Assembly: GCF_000243315.1 (NCBI RefSeq)
Contig: NZ_JH597770.1
Location: 126,694 to 190,693, forward strand
DNA from: Metallosphaera yellowstonensis MK1
GTDB taxonomy: Archaea > Thermoproteota > Thermoprotei_A > Sulfolobales > Sulfolobaceae
Direction of reading: 5' to 3'
DNA: 64,000 bases
Under the pieces are notes generated by a model. That model searched no databases. It was not told the origin of the DNA and saw nothing but the letters and a program-made list of their open reading frames with translations. Shown here in pieces: positions 8,125 to 17,007 of this stretch. A program made the translations under genes and the position numbers. Each line of letters opens with the position of its first letter. Position 1 is the stretch's first letter.

Positions 8125-10662
8125 TTATACAAAGGAGTTGCTCTTAATCTTTGTGAAGACGTAATTCAGAATGCCACCGTGTCTTAAATATTCCACTTCT
8201 GCCTTAGTCTCTACCCTTGCTATTCCCCTTATCTCTCGTTCTCCCTTTCCTCCTTTAATCCTCACAGTAACCTCGGCTCTAGGCTTTAAGTCGCTCAAGA
8301 TAACGTCTACCAGCTCATCACCCCTTAAGTTCGCCCCGCTCCAGTTCGCCTCCACAGGGAGAACACCCATGGCAACTAAGTTACTCCTGTGTATCCTTTC
8401 GAAGCTCTCGGCTACAACTACCCTTATCCCCAAGAGAGATGTAACCTTGGCTGCCCAGTCCCTTGAGCTCCCAGTACCGTATTGCTTTCCTGCAAATATC
8501 ACCAAGGGCACGCCCTCTTTCTTATACATAGCGGCTACGTTAAATATGGTGTCAATCTTCCCGTCAGGATAGTGGATCGTAAATCCTCCCTCCCTCTGTA
8601 CCATGAGGTTCTTCACCTTGGGGTTGGAGAAGCCTCCCCTGAGCATGACCTCATGATTACCTCTCCTGGCCCCGAAAGTGTTGAGCTCCTTTGCTCCCCT
8701 TTCCTTAAGGTACCTCCCTGCGTCAGAGTCTGGGGCTATGGGGCCCGCTGGAGATATATGATCCGTAGTTATCTTATCGCCTAAGATCATTAGGATCCTC
8801 GCATCCCTGATCTCCTGGAAGGGTTTTGATTCCCCCCTAAACCACGGAGGCTCCACTATGTACGTGGAGGAGGGATCCCAAGAGAATGTCACTCCCTGAG
8901 ATACAGGGAGTTTTTTCCAATTCTCGTCTCCCTCGAATATTTTGCTCTTCTGTTCCCTGAAGAACTGGGGATTGAGGGCAATCTCCATATACTTCGATAT
9001 CTCCTTGAGGGAGGGCCATACATCCTTAAGGAATACCGGCCTGCCGTTAGGATCTATCCCTATGGGTTCAGTCTCAAAGTTAATGTTGATCCTTCCAGCC
9101 AAAGCGTAGGCAACAACAAGGATGGGAGAGGCCAAGTAGGTTCCCTTGAGGAGAGGGTATATCCTTCCTTCGAAGTTCCTGTTTCCGCTGATCACTGCAT
9201 AGGCCTCTATCCCTTGCCTGAGGTCGTCTTCCACTTCCTTGGGGAGAGGACCAGAATTACCTATACAGGTGGTACAGCCGAAGCCCACAATATGGAACCT
9301 CAACGCCTCAAGGTATGGAAGGAGACCAGCCTCCTCGAGGTACTTCACGACTATGGGTGAACCTGGAGCCGTGCTAGTCTTGACGAAGTCTGGCACCCTA
9401 AGTCCCAGACTCACAGCCTTTCTGGCCAGTATTCCTGCTCCGAGCATGACTGTGGGATTGGAGGTATTAGTACAGCTAGTGATGGATGCTATTACAACGC
9501 TTCCGTCCTTGACCTTCTTCCCCACCTTGTTTCCTACTTTCAATTCGGCCATTTTCCTCAGGGGAACCCTTTCGTCTGGGTTCCTAGGTCCAGCAAGGGC
9601 AGGTTCCACGTGGCCCAAGTCCACCTCCACTACCTCAGAATATCTGGGCTCTCTTCCGTACATCAGGCCTTGCGCCTTAGAGTATTCCCTCACGAATTCA
9701 GCGTCCCTATCTGTGGCCCTCAAATAAGAGAGGGTTACCTCGTCAATGGGGAAGTAACCCACAGTGGCTCCGTACTCTGGAGCCATATTGGCGATTGTAG
9801 CTCTGTCCGGAACTGAGAGTAGTGAGAGAGAGGGACCGAAGAACTCAACAAACTTTCCAACTACTCCCTTTTTCCTCAGAAGTTCGGTTAAATAGAGCAC
9901 TACATCTGTTGGAGTAACGCCATCTCGAACCTCTCCCTTAAGCTTGACCCCCACTACCTCAGGGACGCTCATGTAATACGGTTCACCTAGCATCACAGAC
10001 TCCGCTTCTAAGCCTCCCACTCCCCAAGCTAGGACCCCTAAACCGTCTACCATCGTAGTGTGGGAGTCAGTGCCTATGACAACCTCGGGAAAGGCCGTGA
10101 GGACGCCGCCGTGCTCCCTGACATCTATTACCTTACTCAAGAACTCCAAATTGACCTGATGTATTATACCGTTTCCTGGTGGAACTATTCTGAGATTAGT
10201 GAAGGCACCTTGTGCCCACTTGAGAAATTTATACCTCTCCTGGTTCCTTTCGAACTCAGTCCTCATGTTCATTGCCAGGGAGTACCCAGTACCGAAGTAA
10301 TCCACCTGGATTGAGTGATCTATGACTAGGTCTGATGGAATCCTGGGATTAACCCTCGTCGGATCTAACCCTAAGCGTTGAAGCTCAGATCTCATTGCAG
10401 CTAGGTCGACTAATAGGGGGACTCCAGTGTAATCTTGCATCACGACCCTAGTCGGCATGAATGCAAAATCCTTCCCTGTCTTCCAACCAGCTATCGCCTC
10501 CAGGTCATCCTCCGTTATTTTGTCCCCATCCATATTTCTCAGTGTGTTCTCGACCAAGACCTTGATAGAGTAAGGGAGTTCGTCTATGTTGAAACCTAAT
10601 TCCGAGAGCTTAGAAAGGGGATAATAATATGCGTCTCCGATCCTAGATTTCTCGATTTTCAT
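8125..10662 (-). CDS. acnA: Aconitate hydratase A
   Basis: An 845-residue AcnA/IRP1-type aconitase that isomerises citrate and isocitrate in the oxidative citric acid cycle. The three 4Fe-4S ligands are in ITSCTNTSNP (about residue 398) and GFGCTTCIGNSGP (about 464-467). IGTDSHTTMVDGLGVLAWGV and, in the C-terminal swivel domain, KQYGTGSSRDWAAK carry substrate-binding residues. Length is typical for archaeal AcnA. It is not in an operon: repeat copy 1 lies beyond its 3-prime end, and a separate promoter region (10663-10760) lies upstream. Citrate synthase is encoded at 52185 in the same window. Confidence 0.95.
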   Translation of the reverse strand: MKIEKSRIGDAYYYPLSKLSELGFNIDELPYSIKVLVENTLRNMDGDKITEDDLEAIAGWKTGKDFAFMPTRVVMQDYTGVPLLVDLAAMRSELQRLGLDPTRVNPRIPSDLVIDHSIQVDYFGTGYSLAMNMRTEFERNQERYKFLKWAQGAFTNLRIVPPGNGIIHQVNLEFLSKVIDVREHGGVLTAFPEVVIGTDSHTTMVDGLGVLAWGVGGLEAESVMLGEPYYMSVPEVVGVKLKGEVRDGVTPTDVVLYLTELLRKKGVVGKFVEFFGPSLSLLSVPDRATIANMAPEYGATVGYFPIDEVTLSYLRATDRDAEFVREYSKAQGLMYGREPRYSEVVEVDLGHVEPALAGPRNPDERVPLRKMAELKVGNKVGKKVKDGSVVIASITSCTNTSNPTVMLGAGILARKAVSLGLRVPDFVKTSTAPGSPIVVKYLEEAGLLPYLEALRFHIVGFGCTTCIGNSGPLPKEVEDDLRQGIEAYAVISGNRNFEGRIYPLLKGTYLASPILVVAYALAGRININFETEPIGIDPNGRPVFLKDVWPSLKEISKYMEIALNPQFFREQKSKIFEGDENWKKLPVSQGVTFSWDPSSTYIVEPPWFRGESKPFQEIRDARILMILGDKITTDHISPAGPIAPDSDAGRYLKERGAKELNTFGARRGNHEVMLRGGFSNPKVKNLMVQREGGFTIHYPDGKIDTIFNVAAMYKKEGVPLVIFAGKQYGTGSSRDWAAKVTSLLGIRVVVAESFERIHRSNLVAMGVLPVEANWSGANLRGDELVDVILSDLKPRAEVTVRIKGGKGEREIRGIARVETKAEVEYLRHGGILNYVFTKIKSNSFV

Positions 10663-10764
10663 GCTTAAACTTCACACGTAGAGGTAAAAAGAGATTCGCT
10701 GGTTTTGAACTGTGGAAAGTTTTTCAGATGAGCGATCTTTAAGTAAGCCCCAGAAAGAAATGTG

Positions 10765-10833
10765 TTGAAGAAGATCGAGCCTAACAGCGTTAAACTGGCC
10801 AGGAAAGCTGTTCTTCTACTACTCATATCATAG
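10765..10833 (+). other. Possible tiny membrane ORF, followed by an in-frame TAG
   Basis: A TTG at 10765 lies 25 bases after a TTTAAG box (about 10737-10743) and opens 22 codons: a basic start (KKIEPNSVKLARKA) then VLLLLIS and a TAG stop at 10831. In the same frame after the stop the sequence continues [13 protein letters not shown] to a TGA at 10873-10875, so without the TAG it would encode a 36-residue single-pass membrane peptide. The region also holds the TATA-like TTTATTA that serves the next gene. It could be a decayed gene, a read-through gene or chance. Confidence 0.25.
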
Positions 10834-10862
10834 TTTATTATTGTCCTTGTCCTCTATTACGC

Positions 10863-11729
10863 ATGGAGGGCCTGAGGAGTCTTCTCCTTGAAAGTCTGAG
10901 CCGGTACGGGATGCCCTTTCCTGTTGACAAGAAAGTTTGCTCTTCCTGGACCAACGAACTCCCCAGGAATGGAAGTACCATCATATTCACTTCGTGCATG
11001 TACCAGATCGAACCTGTGGTCCCAATCCTCTCCAAGTTCGGTCCCTACACTGGAATCCTGAGGGGTGTGGCCTCACTTGCGAAGATGGTCAAGCCCCCCA
11101 AGGAGGAACTTGAGAGGGCATACAGGATATTGAACAATATTGTAAAAGCCATAAAGAGGAAGGGAGTAGACCTGGCCTATCTCTACGAGGAGGAGCCGTA
11201 TAGCGGTGCGGTGCTGCTGGAGATGGGTATGCTGGACGAATTCGCTGAACATGCGCGGAAGGTATCAGAGATGCTAAAGGAGAGAGGGATAACGAGGGTA
11301 ATCACAGTGGATCCCCACACACATAACGCACTGAAGAGGTATGAAGAGTTCGTGAAATTTGACGTAGAGGTGGTGAGTTATTTAGAGGTAATAGATCCGT
11401 CAAAGAAAGTTGAGGGAGGGTTCACCATCCACGACTCATGCCTTTACTCCAGGTTCTTGAACCTGAGGGAAAAGTATAGGTCTCTAATTCTGAACTCCGG
11501 GATAAGCCTGAAAGAAGACTTCTTCGTAACTGGGAGGGAGACGTCAACCTGTTGCGGTGGACCTATCGGAGGAGTGGATCCAAAGCTTAGCGAAGAGATA
11601 GCTAAGAGGAGAGCTTCAGAGCTTAACAGGCTCTCTGACAAACTTCTTGTAGTATGTCCCATCTGTTATGTAACCCTCTCGCCTCACTTCAAGGGTGAAG
11701 TTAAGGACGTGGCTGAGGTGATATTATGA
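10863..11729 (+). CDS. CCG-domain iron-sulfur protein (HdrB/LutA-like)
   Basis: A 288-residue protein with one clear cysteine-rich CCG domain in its C-terminal half: HDSCLYSRF (about residue 197), [11 protein letters not shown] (about 236-237) and [10 protein letters not shown] (about 265-268). An earlier half-domain keeps only TSCMY (about residue 43). CCG proteins carry electrons or bind special 4Fe-4S clusters in heterodisulfide reductases, succinate dehydrogenases and lactate or glycolate oxidases. The last four bases (ATGA) overlap the start of the LutB-like gene, so the two are translationally coupled and probably form a complex. A TTTATTA box about 26-30 bases upstream supports the ATG at 10863. 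Confidence 0.78.
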   Translation: MEGLRSLLLESLSRYGMPFPVDKKVCSSWTNELPRNGSTIIFTSCMYQIEPVVPILSKFGPYTGILRGVASLAKMVKPPKEELERAYRILNNIVKAIKRKGVDLAYLYEEEPYSGAVLLEMGMLDEFAEHARKVSEMLKERGITRVITVDPHTHNALKRYEEFVKFDVEVVSYLEVIDPSKKVEGGFTIHDSCLYSRFLNLREKYRSLILNSGISLKEDFFVTGRETSTCCGGPIGGVDPKLSEEIAKRRASELNRLSDKLLVVCPICYVTLSPHFKGEVKDVAEVIL

Positions 11730-12859
11730 GCTGGGACGTTGCCATAAGTAGAGCAGTCCAGAACAACCTGCCTAGGGTATACAAGAACTTAGAAAACTTC
11801 CCCTACGTTCTGGACTTGGCCAGACAACTCAGGGAAGCTAAGATGGAGGTAATCAGAAACATGGAAAAGTACGTTGAGATGACTGTGGAATCAGTCAAGA
11901 GGATAGGGGGAATACCTCACGTGGTCAACACCGTCGATGAGGCCAGAGATGTGGTAGGAAAGATCGTGGGAACGGGGAAGACCGTGATCTTCGGTAAATC
12001 CATGGTCGCATATGAGATGGGCCTGAGAGACTTTCTGAAGGAGAGGAACAACGAGGTGTGGGAGACTGACTTAGGCGAGTTCCTAATCCAGCTTGCCAAC
12101 GAACCACCGTCTCACATTATAGCACCTGCTGTTCACATGTCAAAGGAGAGAGCGGAACACCTGGTGAGGGACAAGCTGGGTGACCTGAGAAAAGGTGCAA
12201 CCCATGAGGAGATAGTCAACAAGGTCAGGGAGTTCCTCAGGGAGAAGTTCCTCAAAGCCGACATAGGGATAACTGGAGCAAACGCAGTAGCAGCGGACAC
12301 TGGTTCGATAATCCTCGTAGAGAACGAGGGAAACATAAGGTTCACAACAGTATCTCCTCCAATTCACATAGCAGTGGCAGGTTTCGAGAAGATAGTGCCC
12401 ACACTCTATCATGCGATGATAGAGGCCTTAGTTCAAGCAGCCTACGCTGGACTTTACCCACCCACCTACATCAACCTCACCTCAGGTCCTAGCTCCACGG
12501 GGGACATTGAGATGAAGAGGGTAAGTCCAGCTCATGGACCCAAGGAGTTTCACCTAATTCTATTGGATAACGGTAGGTTAGACGCCTCTAAGAACCCAGA
12601 CTTAATGGAAGCCTTACTCTGCATAAGGTGTGGGAGATGTCACCTCCATTGTCCAGTTTATAGGGTCATGGGCGGTAGATGGGGAATTCCACCCTTCACG
12701 GGCCCCATGGGGGCCATGTGGTCTTACGTGACTCATAAGGATCCTAAGCCTGCAACGTTATGTACTCATTCAGGTGGGTGCAAGGAGGTGTGCCCCATGA
12801 AGATAAACATTCCAAGGGTACTTGAGAAGATAAAGCACGTGTATTTTAAAAGGAGTTAG
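11726..12859 (+). CDS. LutB-like LUD-domain ferredoxin protein
   Basis: A 377-residue protein: a LUD (DUF162) domain in the first 280 residues ([20 protein letters not shown], about 189-208) and a ferredoxin domain at the C-terminus with [14 protein letters not shown] (about 297-307) and [12 protein letters not shown] (about 347-357), giving ligands for two clusters. This is the LutB layout of bacterial L-lactate oxidation; LutC and a flavoprotein subunit are not in the window. It overlaps the upstream CCG-domain gene by 4 bases. Likely electron transfer for oxidation of a hydroxy acid, but the substrate is inferred only from family. Confidence 0.82.
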   Translation: MSWDVAISRAVQNNLPRVYKNLENFPYVLDLARQLREAKMEVIRNMEKYVEMTVESVKRIGGIPHVVNTVDEARDVVGKIVGTGKTVIFGKSMVAYEMGLRDFLKERNNEVWETDLGEFLIQLANEPPSHIIAPAVHMSKERAEHLVRDKLGDLRKGATHEEIVNKVREFLREKFLKADIGITGANAVAADTGSIILVENEGNIRFTTVSPPIHIAVAGFEKIVPTLYHAMIEALVQAAYAGLYPPTYINLTSGPSSTGDIEMKRVSPAHGPKEFHLILLDNGRLDASKNPDLMEALLCIRCGRCHLHCPVYRVMGGRWGIPPFTGPMGAMWSYVTHKDPKPATLCTHSGGCKEVCPMKINIPRVLEKIKHVYFKRS

Positions 12860-13539
12860 CTAGTGTGTTCCCAGTAGGCCTTCAGTTCTACCTTCCTGGG
12901 CTCGCCGTATTTAGCTACCTCCTCTATGGCCTGTTTCAAGAACTCCTCGCTCTGCACTCCGCGTATTAACCATTTGTCATTGATGAGAAGAGCAGGAACC
13001 CCTCTTATCCCCATGGCCTTTGCCTCCTCTTCGTCCTGTATGACTCCCAGCTTAGCCTCCTTAGATTTGAAGTCTTTTTTGAACCTCTCGACGTCTAGTC
13101 CCACTTCCTCTGCAATAGATATCAGCACTTTATCGTCGTTGATGTTCTCCCCCTCCATAAAGAACTTTTCCTGAGCTAACGTGAAGTAATCCCAATGTCC
13201 TTCATCCCCCCTTTGAAATTCCGCCGCTTTGCAGGCCATGAGAGGGGGCATGGACCACACGTGACCGATCTTTCCCTTCGATAGCACCTTGTCTGGATTG
13301 TAGTCTGGGAAGTACCTTGTGAGTATAGAAAATTCGCTCCTGAAGAGTTCCCTGGCATCCTCCTCTGTAGGAGCTGCTGCCAAGAGATCATCTAAGGAGG
13401 AGATTATCATGAACGCCTTGTGTTTCACCCTAACGTCGTCTCTGCCTTGGAGAACCTTCCTAAGTCTCTTGTTGGTCACATAGCAAAAAGGGCATAGCAC
13501 GTCGTGAAAGAAAGTTATCTGAATCAAGGAACTTCTCAC
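12856..13539 (-). CDS. DsbA/FrnE-like thiol oxidoreductase
   Basis: A 227-residue thioredoxin-fold protein with the active-site CPFC at about residues 17-20 ([14 protein letters not shown]), an inserted helical domain and the cis-proline stretch [16 protein letters not shown] near residues 179-194. No signal peptide, so cytoplasmic. The longest reading starts with GTG at 13539; a TTG at 13527 fits a TTTAAAA box near 13557-13564 somewhat better. It closes a possible minus-strand operon with the OsmC gene and two unknown genes upstream. Its last four bases overlap the end of the convergent LutB-like gene. Confidence 0.82.
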   Translation of the reverse strand: MRSSLIQITFFHDVLCPFCYVTNKRLRKVLQGRDDVRVKHKAFMIISSLDDLLAAAPTEEDARELFRSEFSILTRYFPDYNPDKVLSKGKIGHVWSMPPLMACKAAEFQRGDEGHWDYFTLAQEKFFMEGENINDDKVLISIAEEVGLDVERFKKDFKSKEAKLGVIQDEEEAKAMGIRGVPALLINDKWLIRGVQSEEFLKQAIEEVAKYGEPRKVELKAYWEHTS

Positions 13540-13590
13540 CTCTTTCCCTTCAAACCTTTTTAAATTAATCGTTACTTAATATAGAAAAAA

Positions 13591-13923
13591 TCAACTGACT
13601 CGCTTGGAGACTCCTATGAGAGCTCTTATGGCCTCTGCGTCTGCAAGTATCTCTCTAAGCTTGTCCTTTAGTTCTGGAATTTGAGACAGCTGTGATATCA
13701 ACACATCCAACTGAGGCCAGTAATTCTTGGCTACCAGATCCATCTGGTACCTGTGCATTGTCACTAAAGAGACTATTAAAGAGAGTCTAGGGAGAATTCC
13801 CTTAGATGACAGAAGAGCCTCCTCTCTAACCATGAGCTCGTTGAGCTGATCTAATAAGTCGAAGAGATAGCCTCTCGCCTCTTCCAACTCCCTCTCTGCG
13901 GGTTTCATCAGATGTTCGCTCAT
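13591..13923 (-). CDS. Hypothetical helical protein
   Basis: A 110-residue protein, almost entirely predicted helix (ERELEEARGYLFDLLDQLNE; LRDKL-type heptads near the C-terminus), with a hydrophobic middle (LPRLSLIVSLVTMH) too polar to be a clear membrane span. No motif recognised. It sits between the OsmC and DsbA-like genes on the same strand, 31 bases after the OsmC stop, so it may be co-transcribed and linked to thiol or peroxide stress by position only. Confidence 0.55.
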   Translation of the reverse strand: MSEHLMKPAERELEEARGYLFDLLDQLNELMVREEALLSSKGILPRLSLIVSLVTMHRYQMDLVAKNYWPQLDVLISQLSQIPELKDKLREILADAEAIRALIGVSKRVS

Positions 13924-13954
13924 TATATCTCAAAAAAACTTTAATTAATAGTTT

Positions 13955-14368
13955 TTAAGCCTTTCTTACATTCCAGGTCACGTCAACTTTAACGTTCCTA
14001 GTGAGGGTGTCCTTCAATGGGCACCTCCTCATGGAGAGCTGCATTACATCATGTATCCTCTCGTCGTTAGAGAATACGGTCAAATCATACCTTACCTCAA
14101 GTATTCCGGGGGGTATGTTGGGATCCCCTTGAAATCCCTTTGGATCCAGAGTTCCTTCTATGTAACCCTCGACTCCCTTGAGGTCTATCTTCATCTCCTT
14201 CGAGATGTAATAGATTGTCAGGATCATACAGGAGAGCGCTGATGCTAGCAACATCTCCTCAGGGGTAGGAAGGTCCGAACCCAAGAGACCTATTCTGTAC
14301 TCCATCCCCTTAACTTCAGTGACTACCTCGTCTTGATTCAACCTCCCCTCAACAGTGAAAGTTATCAT
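13955..14368 (-). CDS. OsmC-family peroxide/thiol protein
   Basis: A 137-residue OsmC/Ohr-type protein. The two redox cysteines are in ALSCMILTIYY (about residue 47) and RRCPLKDTLTRNV (about residue 115), each in its family context, with the PTPEEMLLASALS entry helix. OsmC proteins reduce organic peroxides or handle sulfane sulfur. The upstream gene ends 10 bases away on the same strand, so the two are probably one transcript. No odd features. Confidence 0.88.
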   Translation of the reverse strand: MITFTVEGRLNQDEVVTEVKGMEYRIGLLGSDLPTPEEMLLASALSCMILTIYYISKEMKIDLKGVEGYIEGTLDPKGFQGDPNIPPGILEVRYDLTVFSNDERIHDVMQLSMRRCPLKDTLTRNVKVDVTWNVRKA

Positions 14369-14378
14369 GGGCTCACCT

Positions 14379-14837
14379 TCAGTTTATGACTCCTACGTCT
14401 CTTAAGATGGCAGCCTCAATGGCATACCTTATGTGAAGTCTAGTCCTCTCCTCCCCAGTGAATGGAAAACCCCTCTCCCTCTCGAGGTCGTCTATCTGCT
14501 TGGTGATGACCACGCTTATGTTGGTCTCAATTGAAGGTCTATTTACCTTGAAGATCGTGTATATGTCCATGAGGAACTTGTACATCTCCTCGTCCATGTT
14601 TAGGAGATATTGTCCAACTGCAGGAATGAGTTGACCGTTGAAGTCCACCATCTTAGCCTTGAAGTAAGGCCTCCAGGTGAGCATATTTGACTTCACGAAT
14701 TCCCACGATGGAGGAAATCCCGTGAATTCATCCGGTGTAGGGACGTTAACTACCTTGTAATCGTCCCCCTCCAATTCCACGATGGCTTCTACTTCAAGTT
14801 CTAAATTGCCTACCTTCTCTATCAACTTACCACACAC
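14379..14837 (-). CDS. Hypothetical protein
   Basis: A 152-residue soluble protein without a recognised motif. It begins MCGKLIEKVGNLELEVEAI, has an acidic beta-rich first half, and a charged second half (TKQIDDLERERGFPFTG). It is the first gene of the probable operon reading towards the OsmC and DsbA-like genes. It faces a small divergent Cys-rich gene at 14902, with 64 bases between. Confidence 0.55.
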   Translation of the reverse strand: MCGKLIEKVGNLELEVEAIVELEGDDYKVVNVPTPDEFTGFPPSWEFVKSNMLTWRPYFKAKMVDFNGQLIPAVGQYLLNMDEEMYKFLMDIYTIFKVNRPSIETNISVVITKQIDDLERERGFPFTGEERTRLHIRYAIEAAILRDVGVIN

Positions 14838-14901
14838 TTATTTGATTAATGCCCCCGTAAAGGTTTTTTCCTATTACCTAAAAATAGTAAACGGTGAAAA
14901 A

Positions 14902-15024
14902 ATGCAGGCAGTAGTGGAAGATCCTTGTCTGGAGGAGTGCTTCAAGCCTAAGTCGGAGTGGAGGTACACAGATATCAGTGAATGCATATCTCAGTGCAAG
15001 ACCGTTAAGATAACGAAGCCCTGA
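14902..15024 (+). CDS. Small cysteine-rich protein
   Basis: A 40-residue peptide with four cysteines in a C-x3-C ... C-x3-C layout (DPCLEECFKP and SECISQCKTV), which could bind a metal or a cluster. The ATG at 14902 is about 26 bases after an AT-rich stretch (ATTACCTAAAAATAG, about 14873-14887), consistent with a leaderless message. Its TGA at 15022-15024 directly abuts the last codon of the convergent lipoate ligase gene. Too short for family assignment; similarity searching in Sulfolobales would decide whether it is conserved. Confidence 0.5.
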   Translation: MQAVVEDPCLEECFKPKSEWRYTDISECISQCKTVKITKP

Positions 15025-16119
15025 CTAGATCACTTCTCGTACTTCTGGCTTATTCACGATCTCCAAGAAAGCTTTTTTCAGATCGTCCGCAGTGAACCCG
15101 AAGATTGTCGGTTTCTTCTCCTCAAAGACCCTATCGATCTCCTTGGGTATATCCTCTGGACTCAGGTTGGTCAGTCTCTCCTCCAACAGCTCTATGAAAC
15201 CTTTAGGGGACATCACGAAGAAGTCCCCAGAAATCGAGACCTCGGCCAGCTTTCCTCCCAGGAATTTCGCTGTTATCCTCAGGAGCTTTCTGGCCTTATA
15301 GTCCACGTGACATATGGCCACAGATGAGGATATCTTGACGCATCTTTCCGTCCTTAGTTCAGGATGTCTCCTGTCCTTGTAGTAAATCCATTCTTCCTCC
15401 ATCTTCTCCCTTGCTAGACGCTCCCACTCCTCTATCTCCTCAGAGGTTAGGGACGAGTCCTCAAATTTGATTCCCAGGTTTCGTTCAAAACTAGCCTTGA
15501 GTTTCTTATCTAACTCCTCCCTGGGGGGTACGTATCCTAACTCTCGCTCTAGAGACGTGAGCCACTCGGACATGTCCTTAGCCATCTTATCCCTGAACTT
15601 CTCGGTGGGAACCCTGATACACTTACTCATGAGATCTACATCCAGCTTCATCAGGATGTTTCCTGCTAACACTACAGCCTTCCCGTGGGTCATGGCCCCG
15701 TTGCCGCTTATTTTCTTCCCGTTCACCACTATGTCCTGATCCTTCAACTGAGCGTTGAGACCGTAATCTCTCAGTACCTCAACTACTGGACTGAGGTACT
15801 TTGCGTAAAGTGCCTTGGGGTCTGAGGGCGCTTCATCTTGATTGACCACAACGAAGTAATCGTGTTCTCCCCGTGTGATAACTACCGTTCCTCCACCCAG
15901 GTCCCTCCTCACCACAGGGATTCCTGCCTTTGAAGTATAGTCTAAATCTACTTCTAGCCAGACCTCCTGATGGACTCCCACGTTCACAAATGGTTCCTTA
16001 ACAGAAAAAACCAGTAGTGTATTCCTTCCGCCCCTTGAGACATAATCGGCCACACTGACAAAAGATGTGACCATATGATAGCCGTCTTGAGGCGGAAGAG
16101 AGACGAACCTCCAGGACAT
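15025..16119 (-). CDS. lplA: Lipoate-protein ligase A, one-piece
   Basis: A 364-residue ligase that activates lipoate with ATP and attaches it to a lysine of a lipoyl carrier. Catalytic domain: VVRRDLGGGTVVI (about residues 68-80; the conserved RR.GGG motif), then KKISGNGAMTHGKAV with the conserved lysine. A C-terminal accessory domain is fused (about 265-364), unlike the split ligase at 36696-37664. I start at the ATG at 16119 because it lies one base after the stop of the GcvH-like gene; a longer reading from 16155 would overlap it. The coupling suggests this ligase serves that carrier. Confidence 0.85.
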   Translation of the reverse strand: MSWRFVSLPPQDGYHMVTSFVSVADYVSRGGRNTLLVFSVKEPFVNVGVHQEVWLEVDLDYTSKAGIPVVRRDLGGGTVVITRGEHDYFVVVNQDEAPSDPKALYAKYLSPVVEVLRDYGLNAQLKDQDIVVNGKKISGNGAMTHGKAVVLAGNILMKLDVDLMSKCIRVPTEKFRDKMAKDMSEWLTSLERELGYVPPREELDKKLKASFERNLGIKFEDSSLTSEEIEEWERLAREKMEEEWIYYKDRRHPELRTERCVKISSSVAICHVDYKARKLLRITAKFLGGKLAEVSISGDFFVMSPKGFIELLEERLTNLSPEDIPKEIDRVFEEKKPTIFGFTADDLKKAFLEIVNKPEVREVI

Positions 16120-16120
16120 C

Positions 16121-16567
16121 TCAGAGCCTCTTGCAGGAGATCTTCTCAGCCGCAATTAGCTCCTTTAGCTTCTGTACTGCCTGAGCTCCAGTATGAAGCT
16201 GTTTCAACTCCTCAGGATTGGAAACTTTCATCCTCACTAGCCAACCGTTACCGTATGGATCCCTGTTCACCAAGACGGGACTCTTCTCCACTTCTCCGTT
16301 GACGTCTATTATCTCCCCCGAAGCTGGTGCCGGCACCGGACCGGCCCACTTGCCGCTCTCCATGGTCGCCACAGGCTTCCCCTTCTCTACCTTCGTCCCC
16401 TTCTTCTTTATCCTAACCTTCACTACCTTGCCAGCCATGGTCTGGGCCAGATCCGTTATACCAACAACTATGGTGTCAGGACCCTCCTGTTTAGCCCACA
16501 CCGTGTTTTTGCCCTCTATATAGTAGAGAAGGTTCTCGGGTATCTCACAATTCGACTCGACTACCAT
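16121..16567 (-). CDS. GcvH-like lipoyl carrier protein
   Basis: A 148-residue H-protein-type lipoyl domain. Seen: TVWAKQEGPDTIVVGITDLA (about residues 21-40), KKKGTKVEKGKPVATMESGKW with the expected lipoylated lysine in ESGKW (about residue 72), and GNGWLVRMKVSNPEEL. Glycine-cleavage H proteins usually read ES-x-K-A there, so this differs slightly. No other glycine cleavage genes are near; sulfur-oxidising archaea use GcvH-like carriers (LbpA) in the sHdr system, which is an alternative role. It is translationally coupled to the lipoate ligase gene one base downstream. Confidence 0.82.
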   Translation of the reverse strand: MVVESNCEIPENLLYYIEGKNTVWAKQEGPDTIVVGITDLAQTMAGKVVKVRIKKKGTKVEKGKPVATMESGKWAGPVPAPASGEIIDVNGEVEKSPVLVNRDPYGNGWLVRMKVSNPEELKQLHTGAQAVQKLKELIAAEKISCKRL

Positions 16568-16597
16568 GTTATCACTTAACTCGATATTGAGAATAAA

Positions 16598-16605
16598 CTA
16601 TACTA
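16598..16605 (+). promoter_or_regulatory. TATA box of the DUF123 gene
   Basis: CTATACTA centred 26 bases before the ATG at 16627, which decides that start over longer readings. Confidence 0.55.
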
Positions 16606-16626
16606 AAAATCTTTCCTATAGATTAG

Positions 16627-17007
16627 ATGAAATCAATGAATACTCTCAGGAAAGGATACGTCGTGGAATACGAGTGCGAGAGCGGAATAGTCAGAGCAGG
16701 GAAGAGAGAGTGGAAAATAGAGGAGGGTTCCTACCTTTACGTGGGCTCCTGTGAGAAGTCTTGTACAGGTAGATTGAGTAGACACCTTGCACCACAGGTT
16801 AAAAGGAAGAGGTGGCATGTCGACCACTTGAAAGAATTATGCACTCCAGTCTCTGCCCTAGTGCTTCCCTTAACTGAGCAAGAACTCGTGGGAAAGCTAC
16901 CTACAGAGAGGGCTTTAAGCAAATTCGGATCATCTGACTATCCTGATCACGCTGGTCACCTCTTTCAAATGGGACTAGTTGAGGCTCTATCTCACCTCTT
17001 GGCATAA
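16627..17007 (+). CDS. DUF123 (GIY-YIG-like) protein
   Basis: A 126-residue DUF123 domain, a GIY-YIG-related fold that in other archaea is fused to endonuclease III. Seen: KGYVVEYECE, WKIEEGSYLYVGSC (about residues 29-42), RLSRHL, then RWHVDHL. The catalytic arginine and glutamate positions of true GIY-YIG nucleases are not clearly present, so activity is uncertain. The gene is divergent from gcvH-lplA and overlaps the 3-prime end of sfsA by 21 bases. Confidence 0.8.
   Translation: MKSMNTLRKGYVVEYECESGIVRAGKREWKIEEGSYLYVGSCEKSCTGRLSRHLAPQVKRKRWHVDHLKELCTPVSALVLPLTEQELVGKLPTERALSKFGSSDYPDHAGHLFQMGLVEALSHLLA

Noticed and set aside
10863..16567. An sHdr sulfur-oxidation cluster
   Set aside because: A CCG-domain protein, a lipoyl carrier and a lipoate ligase are here, but hdrA, hdrC, dsrE and sHdr-type hdrB genes are not, and the CCG gene is coupled to a LutB-like gene instead.
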